A DNA stretch of 64,000 bases from Cycas panzhihuaensis (taxonomy: Eukaryota; Cycadophyta). The stretch is taken from assembly GCA_023213395.1 (NCBI GenBank), contig CM041465.1:68269741-68333740 (forward strand). The letters are read 5' to 3'. The translations under genes were made by a program, and so were the position numbers. The notes under the pieces are model-generated. The model was not told where the DNA came from and made no database searches. It was given only the letters and a program-made list of their open reading frames with translations. Positions 1-10,780 of the stretch are shown in pieces (the first letter of the stretch is position 1; every line of letters starts with the position of its first letter).

Positions 1-2433
1 TCATTTCGATGGAGCTTCTTCCCAGCATCGGCAATACTACTTTATTTCTGGTATCTGATAAGGTGAAGGTTACATTTTTCCAGTTTTGGAGGCATTGCGT
101 TTTGTATAACCATGGCCTTCCCAAGAGTGCTGGATAGGGCGTTGCCCCTTTCTCTGTTTCTACGATTGTGAAGTCAATTCTCACCACTATCCCTGCCACA
201 TCCACTTTGATGTCGGCCAATCTCCCCATAGGTCGTACCAATAATTCGTTGGCCAATTTCAACGAATATGTTGCCACTTCCAACTTCAGGCTTCCTAGTT
301 TCCCCCATGTCGAAGCTGGTAATACATTTACCGCCGCGCCTCCATCAACGATTACTCTTGGGAATGTTTCTCCCAAGACCGTCATTGTTACCATCGGATC
401 CATATTAAATGATGGTATTATTTGCTTCAGACTCTTTGTAATTCCACGTTGTAATACTCCTCCTTTTATCCAATAAATAACTTGGCATAGGGGAATGGTC
501 AATTGTAGCTGCTTGACTAAATTTTCCATTAACAGCAGCATTCTTGGAATGTCTTCCACTCGCAATCCTTTAAAGAGTTCCTCCATTTGCACCATTCTTG
601 GTACCTTAGGCTCTTCTGGTAGATTCTCTTTTTCTTTCTGTTTATTCTTCCATATGTAAACGTACTTAGTCTCTGGTTTTCCCATCGGTAATGTATTCTC
701 TTCCCGGACTAGGCCATCTAATGCTTGTTTTGCTTTTTTGAATCGATCCATTTCTGTTGGCGGATCCGGATATCCTTCATTTAGTTTCTCCTTCTGTTTA
801 TTTTTGAGTTTGACGTTTTTGGTTTCTGGTATGATTGTCATTAGATTGGTGGCTTTGGCCTTTCCTTTACAATCCTCCGTTTTATGGTCACTTGGGCCAC
901 AGTTATTACATATGAACGGCTTACATTCGTATTCACCTTCGTTGGGCATTCGACTTCCGGTGCAAAGCGCAAGCAGATGAGGCATCTACCCATTGGTGGT
1001 TTTTTCCTCGAGGGCTCTTGTGTACCCCTCGTTGTGTACACATTTCGAGGTGGGTTGCCTCCCCTTCCCCTACCTCATCCTCTATAGGCCTTTCCTCTGG
1101 GATTATAGAAACAATCCTTGGTCATATGCGTATCTACATCGCATATATGGCACCATCTGTCCTGTTGGTGCAATGCACTATTTTTTAAATTCAATTCACA
1201 TTCTTTAGTGGTATGTGAATTCTCTTCACAGATGTGGCACCATTTGGTTATTCTTCCGACATGGTCCTTCTTTTTCATTGTTTCTTCTTCTTCTCGGTTA
1301 TTTCTGATTTTTAATCTGGCCACTTCTTTCCTTAAAGCTTCCAACTCCGATTCCTCTTCTGCTATCCCCACCTGGCAGAAGGGTCGGTTGTACTGATTTT
1401 GTTTAAGTTCTCTAATCTCATCTTGTAATCTCAGTAATAGGGAATCTTGTCCTCCTACCTGTGCATCCATCTCCATTTCAAAATCCAACGCTAGATCTTG
1501 GGCATTCTTAAACGATTTCAACGGATGAGCATGCATCATAGCTCTTAATTTCTCATTCAAACCTCTCACAAAATAGTTTTTCATATTGTGGTCTGTTACC
1601 GTTTCATTAATCATGCTGGCCACAATGATTTTCATTCTGCTTATGTAGGTTAGCACTGACTCTCCCGGCCTCTGTTTAATTTCCCTTAAGGCGATTTCCA
1701 CTACTTCGTTACTACGAAACTTTTGAAATCTTTCCTCGAATGATTTCTTAATCTTTGCCCATGGCTCATTCTTGTTCGTTTCTTTGTACCACGCCAACGG
1801 TACTCCTCTCAACGTACAGGCGAATCTTGCTTTGATTTCATCTTAAATGCATGATCTTTTTACATCAATGAGATTACGAAAGAGATATACATGTTCTCAC
1901 GTATTCAAGTGTCGTTGAAAATCAACTTCCCAAAGTCTCTATAATCATCCATTTTGGGAGATTGCAGCGGTGCCCCACCTGGTGGTGATTTTTCCTTTCT
2001 CCCCTCCTTCGGGGATGCACTTGGAGTGCCTACTGCTGTATTATCCTTTCCAAACAATGGATTCTTAAATGGAGTTTTGATGTGTATAGGTTCCACTACC
2101 CTTGGCACTTGTATAGTTAATGGTGTCACTGTAATATATGATTGATCAGATCCCTTTTCTGATGAATCTTGAAAAAGCTGTCTTGTGAGCTTATTCTCCC
2201 AATATGTTGAGGGACCTTCCTCTGCCTTCTTTTCGCTGTCACTTGGGTCCTTGATTTGTCCTCCATGTATACTTCCCTCTTTTAAGGTTTCTTGATGTTT
2301 TTCATCCACTTTTGGTTTCCCTTCAATTTCTGGGCTAAACAAATCATCTCTGATTGGGGCCGGTGTTAATACCATACGTTCGCCATTAGTTCCCTCTTCT
2401 TGTTCTTGAGGTGTCTGGGCTCCACTTGCCTCA
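1..2433 (-). pseudogene. GyL gag C-terminal part and aspartic protease, broken
   Basis: Structural polyprotein and protease of GyL, read from 2433 down to 1. The best open pieces are 2375-1905 (acidic, Lys/Glu/Ser/Pro-rich N-terminal region) and 1812-1075 (capsid-like core ending in zinc knuckles CHICEENSHTTKEC and CHICDVDTHMTKDC). The third knuckle region near 1000-960 has lost bases, so its His is gone and the frame shifts. A retropepsin motif, IVDGGAAVNVLP, is encoded around 350-315; D-G-G in place of D-T/S-G is usual in some plant Ty3 lineages. A stop and frame change near 1840-1880 separates the two gag pieces. It aligns with the open 624-codon frame of GyR, so it is a dead copy of that gene. 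Confidence 0.85.
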
Positions 2434-2438
2434 GATCC

Positions 2439-2668
2439 TGTTGAGATGTAATGTTTTATCTAAGTAAGAAAGGGGGTCATGTCAGGACCACCCTCAAATG
2501 TAATCATAATGCAGATTGTGCCACTTGGCGATCTCGGTACAGTCGGTTACATTAGAGGTTGTAACCATCACATTGTTGATGTATATTTAAGGAGATTGAA
2601 TCTCAATAAAGATATACACTTCTCTTCTCCGTTTAAATTATATTCTGTCTTTGCTCTGTTTTTCATCA
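2439..2668 (+). repeat. C1 5' LTR
   Basis: TGTTGAGATG...TTTTTCATCA. It contains a TATA-like TATATTTAAGG at about 2583-2593 and an AATAAAG polyadenylation-like word further on. It differs from the 3' LTR at about ten positions, seven of them packed into 2530-2541. Confidence 0.95.
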
Positions 2669-2680
2669 TGGTATCAGAGC
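2669..2680 (+). promoter_or_regulatory. C1 primer-binding site (initiator Met tRNA)
   Basis: TGGTATCAGAGC directly follows the LTR. It is complementary to the 3' end of plant initiator Met tRNA, the standard copia primer for minus-strand synthesis. Confidence 0.95.
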
Positions 2681-3322
2681 AGGTCAGTCTAAACTGATCA
2701 TTTTTGAAATAATTTCTTCTATTTAGACAATTCAATCAAGGGTAGAAGGAGCAGACAAGGCAGTTAGGGTTTCTGTGTCGATCAAAGATCATCATTACTC
2801 TGGCGTCTGAGGCATGCGGACGTGTCTGACGCGATTTTTCAAAGTGTCGGATCGGGCGAAATTTGGTGGGAGCTAGATCCGAGCACTGAGCACATTTCTC
2901 TTACAGGAGTCATCTGAGGTCGTTTTGGAGGCCAAACTGAGCCCGAACCAGTCCGCGCGGGTTTGAAGGATTCTTCTCAAAAACCTTCTCGATTTGCTCA
3001 TAATAACAGGTACTCTCAGTCACAAAGCCTTCTCAGTGATAATATCTTCAGTTTCCGTCCAGATTTGAAGAATTTTTCTAAGATTTTCTCAGTAATTTCT
3101 TCAAAATTCGATTTTCTGCCCTAGCCACCGCTTTTCTTTTCGAAGTAGATTTCTCCTTTTTGAGAAAGATTTTTGTAAATCCACCTTCAGATTTGAGTAG
3201 GCGACTGAGAACCCTTGAATTTGAGGTACTTTTCTTTTCCGGCTGTACAACTAGGGTTCCGTACGGAATTCCGTACATTTGTATGGACAGCCTTCAAATT
3301 TCAGTCTTTGGTTTTAAGAACA

Positions 3323-4263
3323 ATGTCCTCCACCCTCATTTCTCTCCCTGAACCAGAAAAATTAACTGGTTCCAACTACCATGTATGGAAAATTAAGATA
3401 GAAACCATTTTAAGGGTGAAAAATGCAGGAAATTCTGTCAAGGAACTGAGAAACGTCCTCCAGATGGTGATGCCAAGCTAGGAAACTGGGTGGAAAGAAA
3501 TAATATAGCCAGTCTCACTTTGAAAATGTCAATTTCCGATTCAGTCTTGATTTATGTTGAAAAGTTGAATCTGGCATCTGAAATTTGGAAATGTTTGGAA
3601 AATCTGTATGGACAAAAGAATAAGGCAAGAATAATTGCACTTAAAGAAGAACTGTATAAGCTTCACATGAAAGAAAATGAAGATGTAGAGGAATAGATGC
3701 ACAAGATTATTACTGTCAGAAATAATCTCTTAAGTGCTGGAGGTCTAATTTCTGAACAAGATCTAGTGGAAATTGTGACAGCAAGGTTACCCAAATCGTT
3801 TTACACAATCGTCAACACTATCACAGACAGTGATAGGTTAGACAAGTTAACCCTTGATGAATTGACAGCTTTGCTACTAAGACAAGAACAGAGAAACAAA
3901 AGATATGAAAACATGATAGAATTAGAAGATGCATTTGCATCCAGACTAAATCTCGGGCCAGAGGAAGACATCAATTTCGAGGTCAAAGCGGAACGTCAGA
4001 TTTTAGGGGACGAGGACGCTGGCAAAACTCCAGAGGACCGGGACGTGGCAGAGAAAACAGAGTCTGTTACAACTGTGGAAGAACCAGACATTTCGCTAGC
4101 AGTTGCTGAATCTTTGACATATGTTGCTATTGCGGACAAAGTGGACACTATCCATATTAGTGTCCACAGAGACAGTGAAATTCAGAAAGGAAAATGACCC
4201 ATTGGAGGTTACAGCAAAGAAAAGGACGAAGAGGAGGAAGAAGAGACGGCCTTCATCATAGCA
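3323..4263 (+). pseudogene. C1 gag remnant
   Basis: Capsid/nucleocapsid protein. The ATG at 3323 starts MSSTLISLPEPEKLTGSN, with the W-x-I/M-K-I motif of copia gag (YHVWKIKIETIL) just after. A frame shift near 3480, a TAG at about 3694 (probably a former Trp) and a second shift near 3990 split it. The segment 3697-3990 has the UBN2-type C-terminal gag signature (ITDSDRLDKLTLDELTALLL, then RQEQRNKRYE). Two zinc knuckles are encoded in another frame at about 4065-4180 (CYNCGRTRHFASSC and CYCGQSGHYP), both followed by stops. The 640-bp leader before the ATG has no coding signal. Confidence 0.85.
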
Positions 4264-5600
4264 TTGGTTACCGGTATGAAAGACAAAGACATATGGTATA
4301 TAGATTCAGGAGCTTCCAAACATATGACAAGTCGAGAAGAATGGTTTGAAACTATGAAACCCTGCAATATGGACAAATCAAGAGAATCGGGTGACAAGTA
4401 TTCCCTTAATATAAAAGGGATTGGAACTATCTCTGTAAATCTGGATGGAAATGAAAAAAGATCGGAAATGTTTTGTTTGTCCCAGATCTGAAAATGAATC
4501 TCCTCTCTGTCTCTCAATTAAGTAAAAAAGGATTGAGAACCATTTTTGATGAAGAAGGGAATTGTCATATTCTAGATATGAAGAGAGGTGGGAAAACTAT
4601 TGCAAAAGGAATCAGATGTAATGATCTTTACAAACTCTTGTCACATCCTGTATTTCCTTACTTGGAAGTAAAAGCTTGTACTGCTTCTAAATCTAATAAT
4701 AAAGCTTGGCATTTGAGGTATGGGCATCTCTCAATTGACACACTTAAACTAATGGAAAAATCAGGAATGGTAAATGGCCTACCTAGCATTTCATTAGATA
4801 AATTTGTTTGCAAAGGTTGTCAACTGGGCAAATAGCATAGACTTCCTTTTAAAGAAAGCACTTGGAGAGCTCAGTCAAAATTAGAGTTGATACATACAGA
4901 TATTTGTGGTCCAATTTCACCTCTCATAATTAATGGATGCAGATATTTTTTAACTTTCATTGATGATTTCATTCGGAAAGTATGGGTATATTTCTTGCAT
5001 AATAAGTCAGAAGTTTTTGAAACATTCAAAGAATTTAAAGCAGAAGTAGAACTAGAGTCAGGAATGAAAATTAAATGCATCAGGTCAGATGGAGGAGGAG
5101 AATACATATCAAAAGAGTTTCTAAATTATTGCAAGGATGGAGGAATTCGTGAGCAGTTACAACTCCTTATACTCCTCAGTCGAATGGAGTGGCAGAAAGA
5201 AAGAATAGAACTCTAATAGAAATGGCTCGAAGCATGATGTATGGAACAAAGATATCAAAGTCATATTGGGCAGAGGCAGTAAGCACGGCATGTTACCTAA
5301 TAAATAGAAGTCCCACAAAAGCATTGAAGGATGTCACCCCAGAAAAAGCTTGGATAGGACAAAAACCCGATGTAAGTCTTCTCAAAGTTTTTGGCAGTCA
5401 AGCATTTGTGCATATTCCTGATAAAAGAAGGTCCAAATTGGATGTAAAAAGCATAGAATGCATTTTAATAGGCTACAGTAAAAATTCAAAAGCCTACAAA
5501 TGCATAGATCCCAAAACTAACAAAATCTATGTAAGCAGAGATGTTGTCTTTAATGAAGAAAATTCTATTGAGTTTTCACAAGTTAGAATAATAGATGAAC
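4264..5600 (+). pseudogene. C1 protease and integrase remnant
   Basis: The aspartic protease motif WYIDSGASKHMT is intact at about 4294-4330. A frame shift near 4480 leads into the pre-integrase domain, with zinc-binding His/Cys (WHLRYGH, then CKGCQLGK at about 4705-4835) and a TAG that probably replaces Gln. The integrase core starts at about 4887 with IHTDICGP (first Asp). The second Asp is in CIRSDGGGEY, and the Glu region lies across a frame shift near 5170. After 5189 the frame runs on through the integrase C-terminus (KVFGSQAFVHIPDKRRSKLD). Confidence 0.88.
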
Positions 5601-7409
5601 AGGAAGCTGTCAGACACGAAGAGACACATGAAGATGAGCAAGAGAATAAGTCAGAAATTACCTCAGAAGAACAAGAAGCTGAGGAAGAAAATGATTCTGA
5701 AATCATTTCAGAAGAAGGACAAGCTGATCCATCATCAAGTGAAACTAGTCAAGTATCAGAAGACACCATCGAGAAGGAAGACTCACAAAAACAGAAAAAA
5801 TTGCCAAAATGGTATATTAAAACAATTGAAGAAGGAAAGAGTAATGTAATAGAACAGAAAACACGAGGGCAAAGGTCAAGAGCTCTTCTAAGCAAAGTCG
5901 AACCTCAAAACTTTCAAGAAGCAAAAGATTGTCAAGAATGGAAAGTGGCAATGGACAATGAAATGAACTCAATCAGGAAGAATCAGACATGGGAATTAGT
6001 AGAACTACCTGCCAATAAATCAACTGTTTGCAAATGGGTTTACAAAACAAAAAGGGGAATGAATGGTAAGATAGAAAAGTACGAAGCAAGGTTAGTCACG
6101 AAAGGATACACATAAACAACCCGTGTAGATTTTGATGAGACTTTTTCTCCAGTAGCAAAGATGAATACTGTAAGAACGGTAATAGCTTTGGCCGCAGCAC
6201 AAAATTGGAATACCTCTCAGCTAGATGTAAAAAGCGCCTTCTTAAATGGTGAACTAGAAGAAGAAGTTTACATGCAACAACCGGAAGGATACGCTGAACG
6301 AGGACAAGAGAATCTGGTCTGCAGGTTTAAAAAGGCTCTATATGGTTTAAAACAAGCCCCACGAGCCTGGTATGCCAAATTAGATCATTTTCTTGAAGAA
6401 AATAAGTTCAGTCGATGCAACTCCGACTCTAGTCTCTACATAAGGAAAACAAACAACAAGATAACAATAATTGTTGTCTATGTTGATGATATGCTTCTTA
6501 CTGGAATCGATGAAGGAGGAATTGGAGACATCAAGAGTCAACTTCAGCAGAAATTTGAAATGACAGACTTGGGTCCACTAAATTACTACTTGGGATTGGA
6601 GGTAGGACAACATCAAAACTATATAACCTTGTCCCAAAGTAACTACATAAAAATTTGCTTGTTCGATTTCGGATGGAATCGCAATCCATGTACAACGCCC
6701 ATGGAAACAAAGCTGTGACCTAACGATGATAGTATGGAAAAAGATCGATGTCACTTTGTATAGACAAATGATTGGAAGTCGATTTATCGGACCACAAGGC
6801 CCCGACATATCCTACTCGGAGGGGTGATATCCGTATATGCGTAATCAAAATTGAGACATTGGCAGGCCACAAAAAGAGTTTTAAGATATCTTAAAGGAAC
6901 AACAGATCTCAAGTTAGTATATCTTAAAGGGTACCCAATCGAAATATCGAGTCTGCGACTACGGTAGGCGGTGACAAAGAACAAAGGAAATCCATCAGTG
7001 GATATTGTTTTTTCTTAGGGTCTTCAGCAATCTCATGGTGTAGTAAGAAACAAACTACGATGGCTCTCCTCTCTGACGAGAATACAAAGCAGCTACGTTA
7101 GCAACCTGTGAAGCTATCTAGTTAAGACAACTTCTGCTTGACTTGGGTCACCAGCAAAAAGGGGCAACCTCCTTGAAATGTGACAATCAAAGTGCCATCA
7201 AGCTGACCAAAAATCCAATTCTACATGCAAGAACAAAGCATATTGAAGTTCATCAACATTTCATAAGAGAAAAGGTACATAATAAAGAAATTGACTTGGA
7301 ATATTGTTCCACAGCCGAACAAGTTGCAGATCTTCTGACAAAGCCTCTTGGAAGAGAAAGGCTTAAATATTTAAGAGACAAAATAAGATTATTAGAGATA
7401 AAACATTAA
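5601..7409 (+). pseudogene. C1 reverse transcriptase and RNase H remnant
   Basis: An acidic Glu-rich linker (5600-5800) ends in LPKWYIKTIEE, then RT begins ([18 protein letters not shown]). A TAA interrupts KGYT near 6114, probably a former Gln codon. RT continues 6161-6718 with [20 protein letters not shown] and the catalytic VVYVDDMLLTG. From 6719 to 7140 the frame is badly scrambled (a stretch of small indels). RNase H is legible at 7143-7409, with SLKCDNQSAIKLTKNPILHARTK and the terminal DLLTKPLGRERLKYLR. The last codons overlap the left arm of the hairpin at the PPT. Confidence 0.88.
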
Positions 7410-7439
7410 GAGAGGGTGTTGAGATGTAATGTTTTATCT
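7396..7439 (+). other. C1 PPT hairpin (13-bp inverted repeat)
   Basis: AGATAAAACATTA (7396-7408) is the exact reverse complement of TAATGTTTTATCT (7427-7439). The 18-nt loop holds the polypurine tract AGAGAGGG and the TG start of the 3' LTR at 7417. The left arm overlaps the pol stop codon. C11, C12, N7, C8 and C13 have an equivalent structure. Confidence 0.85.
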
Positions 7440-7646
7440 AAGTAAGAAAGGGGGTCATGTCAGGACCACTCTCAAATGTAATCATAATGTAGATTGTGCC
7501 ACTTGGCAGTCTCAGGCTGGTCGGTTACATTAGAGGTTGTAACCATCACATTGTTGATGTATATTTAAGGAGATTGAATCTCAATAAAGATATACACTTC
7601 TCTTCTCCATTTAAATTATATTCTGTCTTTGCTCTGTTTTTCATCA
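7417..7646 (+). repeat. C1 3' LTR
   Basis: TGTTGAGATG...TTTTTCATCA, 230 bp, followed by the TSD GATCC. It is directly preceded by the polypurine tract ending at 7416. Confidence 0.95.
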
Positions 7647-7651
7647 GATCC

Positions 7652-7819
7652 TTCAACGGACTATCCCTTAGTCTCGTTGTTCTGCGAACTTAATCTTCTC
7701 GCCCTTCTGAGTTTTGATTCCTTCAACCATCTTAACGCCCTTTGCCTGCTGGTCTCCTTTTCCTTGGGTGAAGTATCCTTTTGTGGCTCTTCCGACCTTG
7801 AAGGCCTCTTAGGTGGCAT
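7652..7819 (-). pseudogene. GyL gag N-terminus, cut by C1
   Basis: Start of the GyL gag reading frame. The chosen ATG is at 7819, matching the ATG at 61309 in GyR. The encoded N-terminus begins MPPKRPSKSEEPQ and is very basic (Lys/Arg/Ser/Pro). It stops where C1 is inserted, in the GATCC target, and resumes at 2433. A basic, disordered gag N-terminus would fit RNA or membrane contact, but that role is inferred. Confidence 0.7.
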
Positions 7820-7942
7820 TGGAAGGTCCCCTGGCTGCCAGTGGCTTAGTTACAGCCTGCCATCACGACGGCAGCCAGGGTCCTCTGCCCTTTACACATT
7901 CCTTTCCTTGAAACTCCTAGGCCTTGTCCCTCCTTAACGGAC

Positions 7943-7958
7943 GTAGGCAACGGAACCA
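7943..7958 (-). promoter_or_regulatory. GyL tRNA primer-binding site
   Basis: One or two bases inside the 5' LTR the minus strand reads TGGTTCCGTTGCC. This resembles the TGGCGCCGTTGCC site that plant Ty3 Tat/Athila elements pair with tRNA-Asp, apart from two substitutions. The GyR copy has TTGTTTCCGTTGCC at the same place. The tRNA assignment is from family knowledge. Confidence 0.6.
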
Positions 7959-7959
7959 A

Positions 7960-8788
7960 TGTTGACTTTTGAAGGATATCTTATTACACTTATGAGATAA
8001 CCACACTTGTTAAGGTTACACAATGCTATAATCTAGTCAGGATACTGTCAACATGGTTATTCACATACATTCCACAGATATTTCACAGAATTATACCACA
8101 ATGGTACACATCAACACAGAATTCAACACATACTTAGCATTTCATCATCATAACACAAAGAATACATAGCTTTCCACGTAACTCTTCATTTTATTAAGTA
8201 ATCAGTTTAATTACACAGAGGCTGGAATGCATTCCAAAGACATACATTCCTTTACATATATGCGTACCCGGATGGTACTTATCATTCAATCTTTGCTCAA
8301 GCGGGTCATCATGCGTCTTTGGTTTCCGCACCTTTGCGTACCTGTGATAATCGGCTCTCACCCTAACCTGATGGTTCATGCGTACCTCCTTAAGTACTCT
8401 TCTTGGTACCTTTTGGCTGAAGGGTTATGACTGCCTGTCATAACCCTACCCCTTCAGTCATACGTACCCTTTCATTAATCATTGGTTAGGCACTTTAACT
8501 AATGACTCTTTAGATCCATACATCCGTACATACGTCTGGCAGCTTCACAGGCCTTCACTGGTCCCTTTTGGTCGTGCGTACCGCTTCCGTTCGATTCTGT
8601 TCCGTCACTGGTACGTCTCTATGGTACGTACTTGTTCCAGGTACGCACCTATCATACGTACCCAGAATGCTGATTTCTTCATTGTTTTGCCTCGTGTGTA
8701 CCGTCGTACGGTTTGTACCTGCACGTCTTAGGTTACCTGACCTACCTCTAGTCTTCCCACAGCCATAGGATCGCTTTATGCCCCAACA
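7960..8788 (-). repeat. GyL 5' LTR (829 bp)
   Basis: On the minus strand it starts TGTTGGGGCATAAA at 8788 and ends TCAACA at 7960, with TG...CA termini. The GyR LTR (60340-61167, 828 bp) has the same ends and is homologous throughout with scattered substitutions. The LTR is unusually rich in GTACG/CGTAC words (for example 8580-8720). Confidence 0.88.
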
Positions 8789-10410
8789 GGAAGTACCAAA
8801 ATGGTACATCAAAATAATAGAAGAATAAAAAGTAACATGTTTACACACAGAACTAGGAGTCAAGATCATGAAGCTCTCCTCAGCAGATTAGAGCCTTAGT
8901 CATTCGAAGAAGCAAAGGAACATGCCAAATGGAGATTAGCAATGAATGCAGAAATGGATGCCATTGCCAAAAGTCAAACTTGGGATTTAATAGAGTTACC
9001 CCCAAATAAACTGCTTGTCAATTATAAATGGGTGTACAAGGTAAAAGAAGGAGCTGATGGCAAAATAGGAAAGTTCAAAGCGAGACTTGTGGCAAAAGGA
9101 TTCACTTAGACCCTTGGGATTGATTTTGATGAAACATTCTCTCCTGTGGCCAAATTGAATATTGTCCGAATAGAGATTGCACTGGCAGCATAAAACAACT
9201 GGAAGATTTATCAGTTAGATGCCAAAAGTGCCTTTCTAAATGGAGATCTGGAGGAAGAAGTTTACATGCGACAACCAGAAGGCTACATTAAGCAAGGACA
9301 AGAACATTTGGTATGTAAGCTTAAGAAGGCTCTATATGGATTGAAACAAGCTCCCAGAGCTTGCTATGCCAAGTTGGACAAACATTTGTCTCAAAATGGC
9401 TTTCACAGGTGCAATTCAGATTCCTGTTTCTATGTAAAAGGAAATGATGGGAAAATCTCAATCATTGTTGTCTATGTTGATGACATGATTCTCACAGGAG
9501 ATGACATTAAATCTATCTTGAATATAAAGAGTCAGCAGGAAAAGGACTTTGAAATGATAGATTTAGGTTCCTTGAACTATTATCTGGGCATAGAAAGTAA
9601 GCAAAACAAGGAATTGATCACACTATTAGAAGGCAAATACATCAAAGATTTGCTAGTCAAATTTCAAATGGAGAATTGCAACGAATGTGCAACTCCTATG
9701 GAAGTAAATTGCAATCTAGTCCCGTATGAAGGAGAACCTACTGTCAACAACACTCTTTATAGGCAGTTAATTGGAAGTTTGATCTATCTCACTGCCACTA
9801 GACTTGCGATTTCACACTCAGCAGGTTTAGTCTCCAGATACATGCAGGACCCAAGAATGAGACATTGGAAAGCAACCAAAAGTATACTCAGATATCTAAA
9901 AGGAACAGTAGATTTGAAATTGGTATACACCAAAAAGAAATCAACACAATTGCTTGGATATTCTGATTCTGACTAGGTAGGAGACAGAGATAATAGAAGA
10001 TCAACTGGTGGGTATTGTTTCTTCCTGGGCTCAACAGTCATTTCTTGATGCAGTAAAAAGCAGCCAACAACCACTCTCTCATCAACTGATGTAGAATACA
10101 AATCGGCAGTTTAGCGTGACATGTGAAGCACTCTGGCTCGAACAACTATTAATGGATGTGAATCAATTGCAACGAGGACCAATAACTTTACTTTATGATA
10201 ATCAGAGTGCAATAAAATTGACCAAAAATCCTATTCTGCATGCACAAACAAAACACAAAGAAGTGCACCATCACTTCATTTGAGAAAAAGTGCAAAGCAA
10301 AGAGATTGATCTAACATATTGTCCTACAACAGGTCAAGTTGTAGATATTCTAACAAAACCACTTGGCAGAGACAAGTTTCAAATTCTCAGAAAAAATATA
10401 GGACTAAAAG
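8789..10410 (+). pseudogene. C2 reverse transcriptase and RNase H remnant
   Basis: RT begins near 8900 (TWDLIELPPNKLLVNYKWVY). Stops interrupt it after KGFT (about 9107) and in LAA-NNW (about 9193), both probably former Gln codons. The longest open run, 9266-9976, holds LKKALYGLKQAPRA and the catalytic VVYVDDMILTGDD at about 9468-9506, and ends at TAG in SDSD-VGD where related copies have Trp. RNase H continues to about 10410 with the conserved KNPILHA, HHHF and TKPLGRDKF blocks in shifted frames, and a TGA for Arg in HFI-EKVQ. Confidence 0.87.
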
Positions 10411-10431
10411 GGATAAAACATTAAGAGAGGG

Positions 10432-10600
10432 TGTTAAAGCAGGATTATTAAAGGGGGGGTGGTAATGTAATTAAACCCTCATTGTACTTGATGTAAATCC
10501 AATACTCATGGTTGGTCATAATAAACCATGTAATGGTTACAAAGCTTGATGTATAAAGAGAGGAATTCCTCACATAATAGACCATTCATTTTTCCCTCCA
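10432..10600 (+). repeat. C2 3' LTR (end approximate)
   Basis: It starts TGTTAAAGCAGG right after the PPT. I end it at CCCTCCA (10600), where minus-strand C3 gag sequence resumes. Only one LTR is in the window, so the right boundary rests on the TG...CA rule and the host reading frame. Unlike C1 and C11, its start lacks the strand complementary to the GATAAAACATT arm upstream of the PPT. Confidence 0.6.
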
Positions 10601-10780
10601 TTAATTGGAGAAGTCAGATTTCAACATGCTTCTAGGGCGTCCTCTTTCATCAACTCTTAGCCTTGAGATAAATGCTTCTTTGATTTTTGTTTTCTCTTCG
10701 TATATTTTTAACCTTTGTTCCTGTTGTAGTAAATGTCCACAAAAGAGTATCAAATTGTTGGGAGCATTGTTGTTTGGTTT
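10601..10780 (-). pseudogene. C3 gag, C-terminal piece
   Basis: The minus strand encodes CGHLLQQEQRLKIYEE and then a basic segment (RLRVDERGRPRS). This matches the copia gag block seen in C12 as IGHMYAQEQ and in C1 as LLLRQEQRNKRYE, so it is the continuation of the gag fragment at 14143-14660. A one-base shift separates FDTL from CGHLL. It ends at the C2 LTR. Confidence 0.7.

Larger units (their letters stand above)
2439..7646 (+). mobile_element. C1: complete but decayed Ty1/copia element inside GyL
   Basis: Both LTRs are 230 bp (2439-2668 and 7417-7646) and are flanked by a perfect 5-bp TSD GATCC (2434-2438 and 7647-7651). The order is LTR, initiator-Met PBS, gag, protease, integrase, RT, RNase H, PPT, LTR, which is the Ty1/copia order. 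About 10 of 230 LTR positions differ. The internal frame has many stops and several frame shifts, so it cannot encode a full polyprotein. It splits the gag gene of GyL. Confidence 0.95.
1..8788 (-). mobile_element. GyL: Ty3-type LTR retrotransposon, 5' part, interrupted by copia C1
   Basis: Minus-strand Ty3 element running off the left edge. In its own direction it has a 5' LTR (8788-7960), a tRNA primer site, a gag start at 7819, a break at 7647-7651 caused by copia C1, and then gag and protease from 2433 down to position 1. It matches GyR (60340-64000) almost base for base in the opposite orientation, which defines its ends. Its 5' end abuts the INT-RT linker of copia C2 at 8789, so it inserted into C2. 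The pol genes and the 3' LTR lie outside the window. Confidence 0.9.
8789..10600 (+). mobile_element. C2: Ty1/copia element, 3' third
   Basis: Plus-strand copia fragment whose left part is outside the window because GyL is inserted at 8788/8789. It begins in the INT-RT linker (EVPKWYIKIIEE) and continues through RT, RNase H, a PPT (AAGAGAGGG, about 10423-10431) and a 3' LTR. It ends inside the gag gene of C3, so it is read as an insertion into C3. Its coding sequence is close to C1 and C11, but its LTR is different. Confidence 0.85.

Noticed and set aside
168-476. Plus-strand open run over the GyL protease
   Set aside because: Exact antisense shadow of the gag-protease frame; the same shadow appears opposite the GyR gene.
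738-1396. Several plus-strand runs of 60-90 codons
   Set aside because: Shadows of the minus-strand zinc-knuckle gag of GyL.
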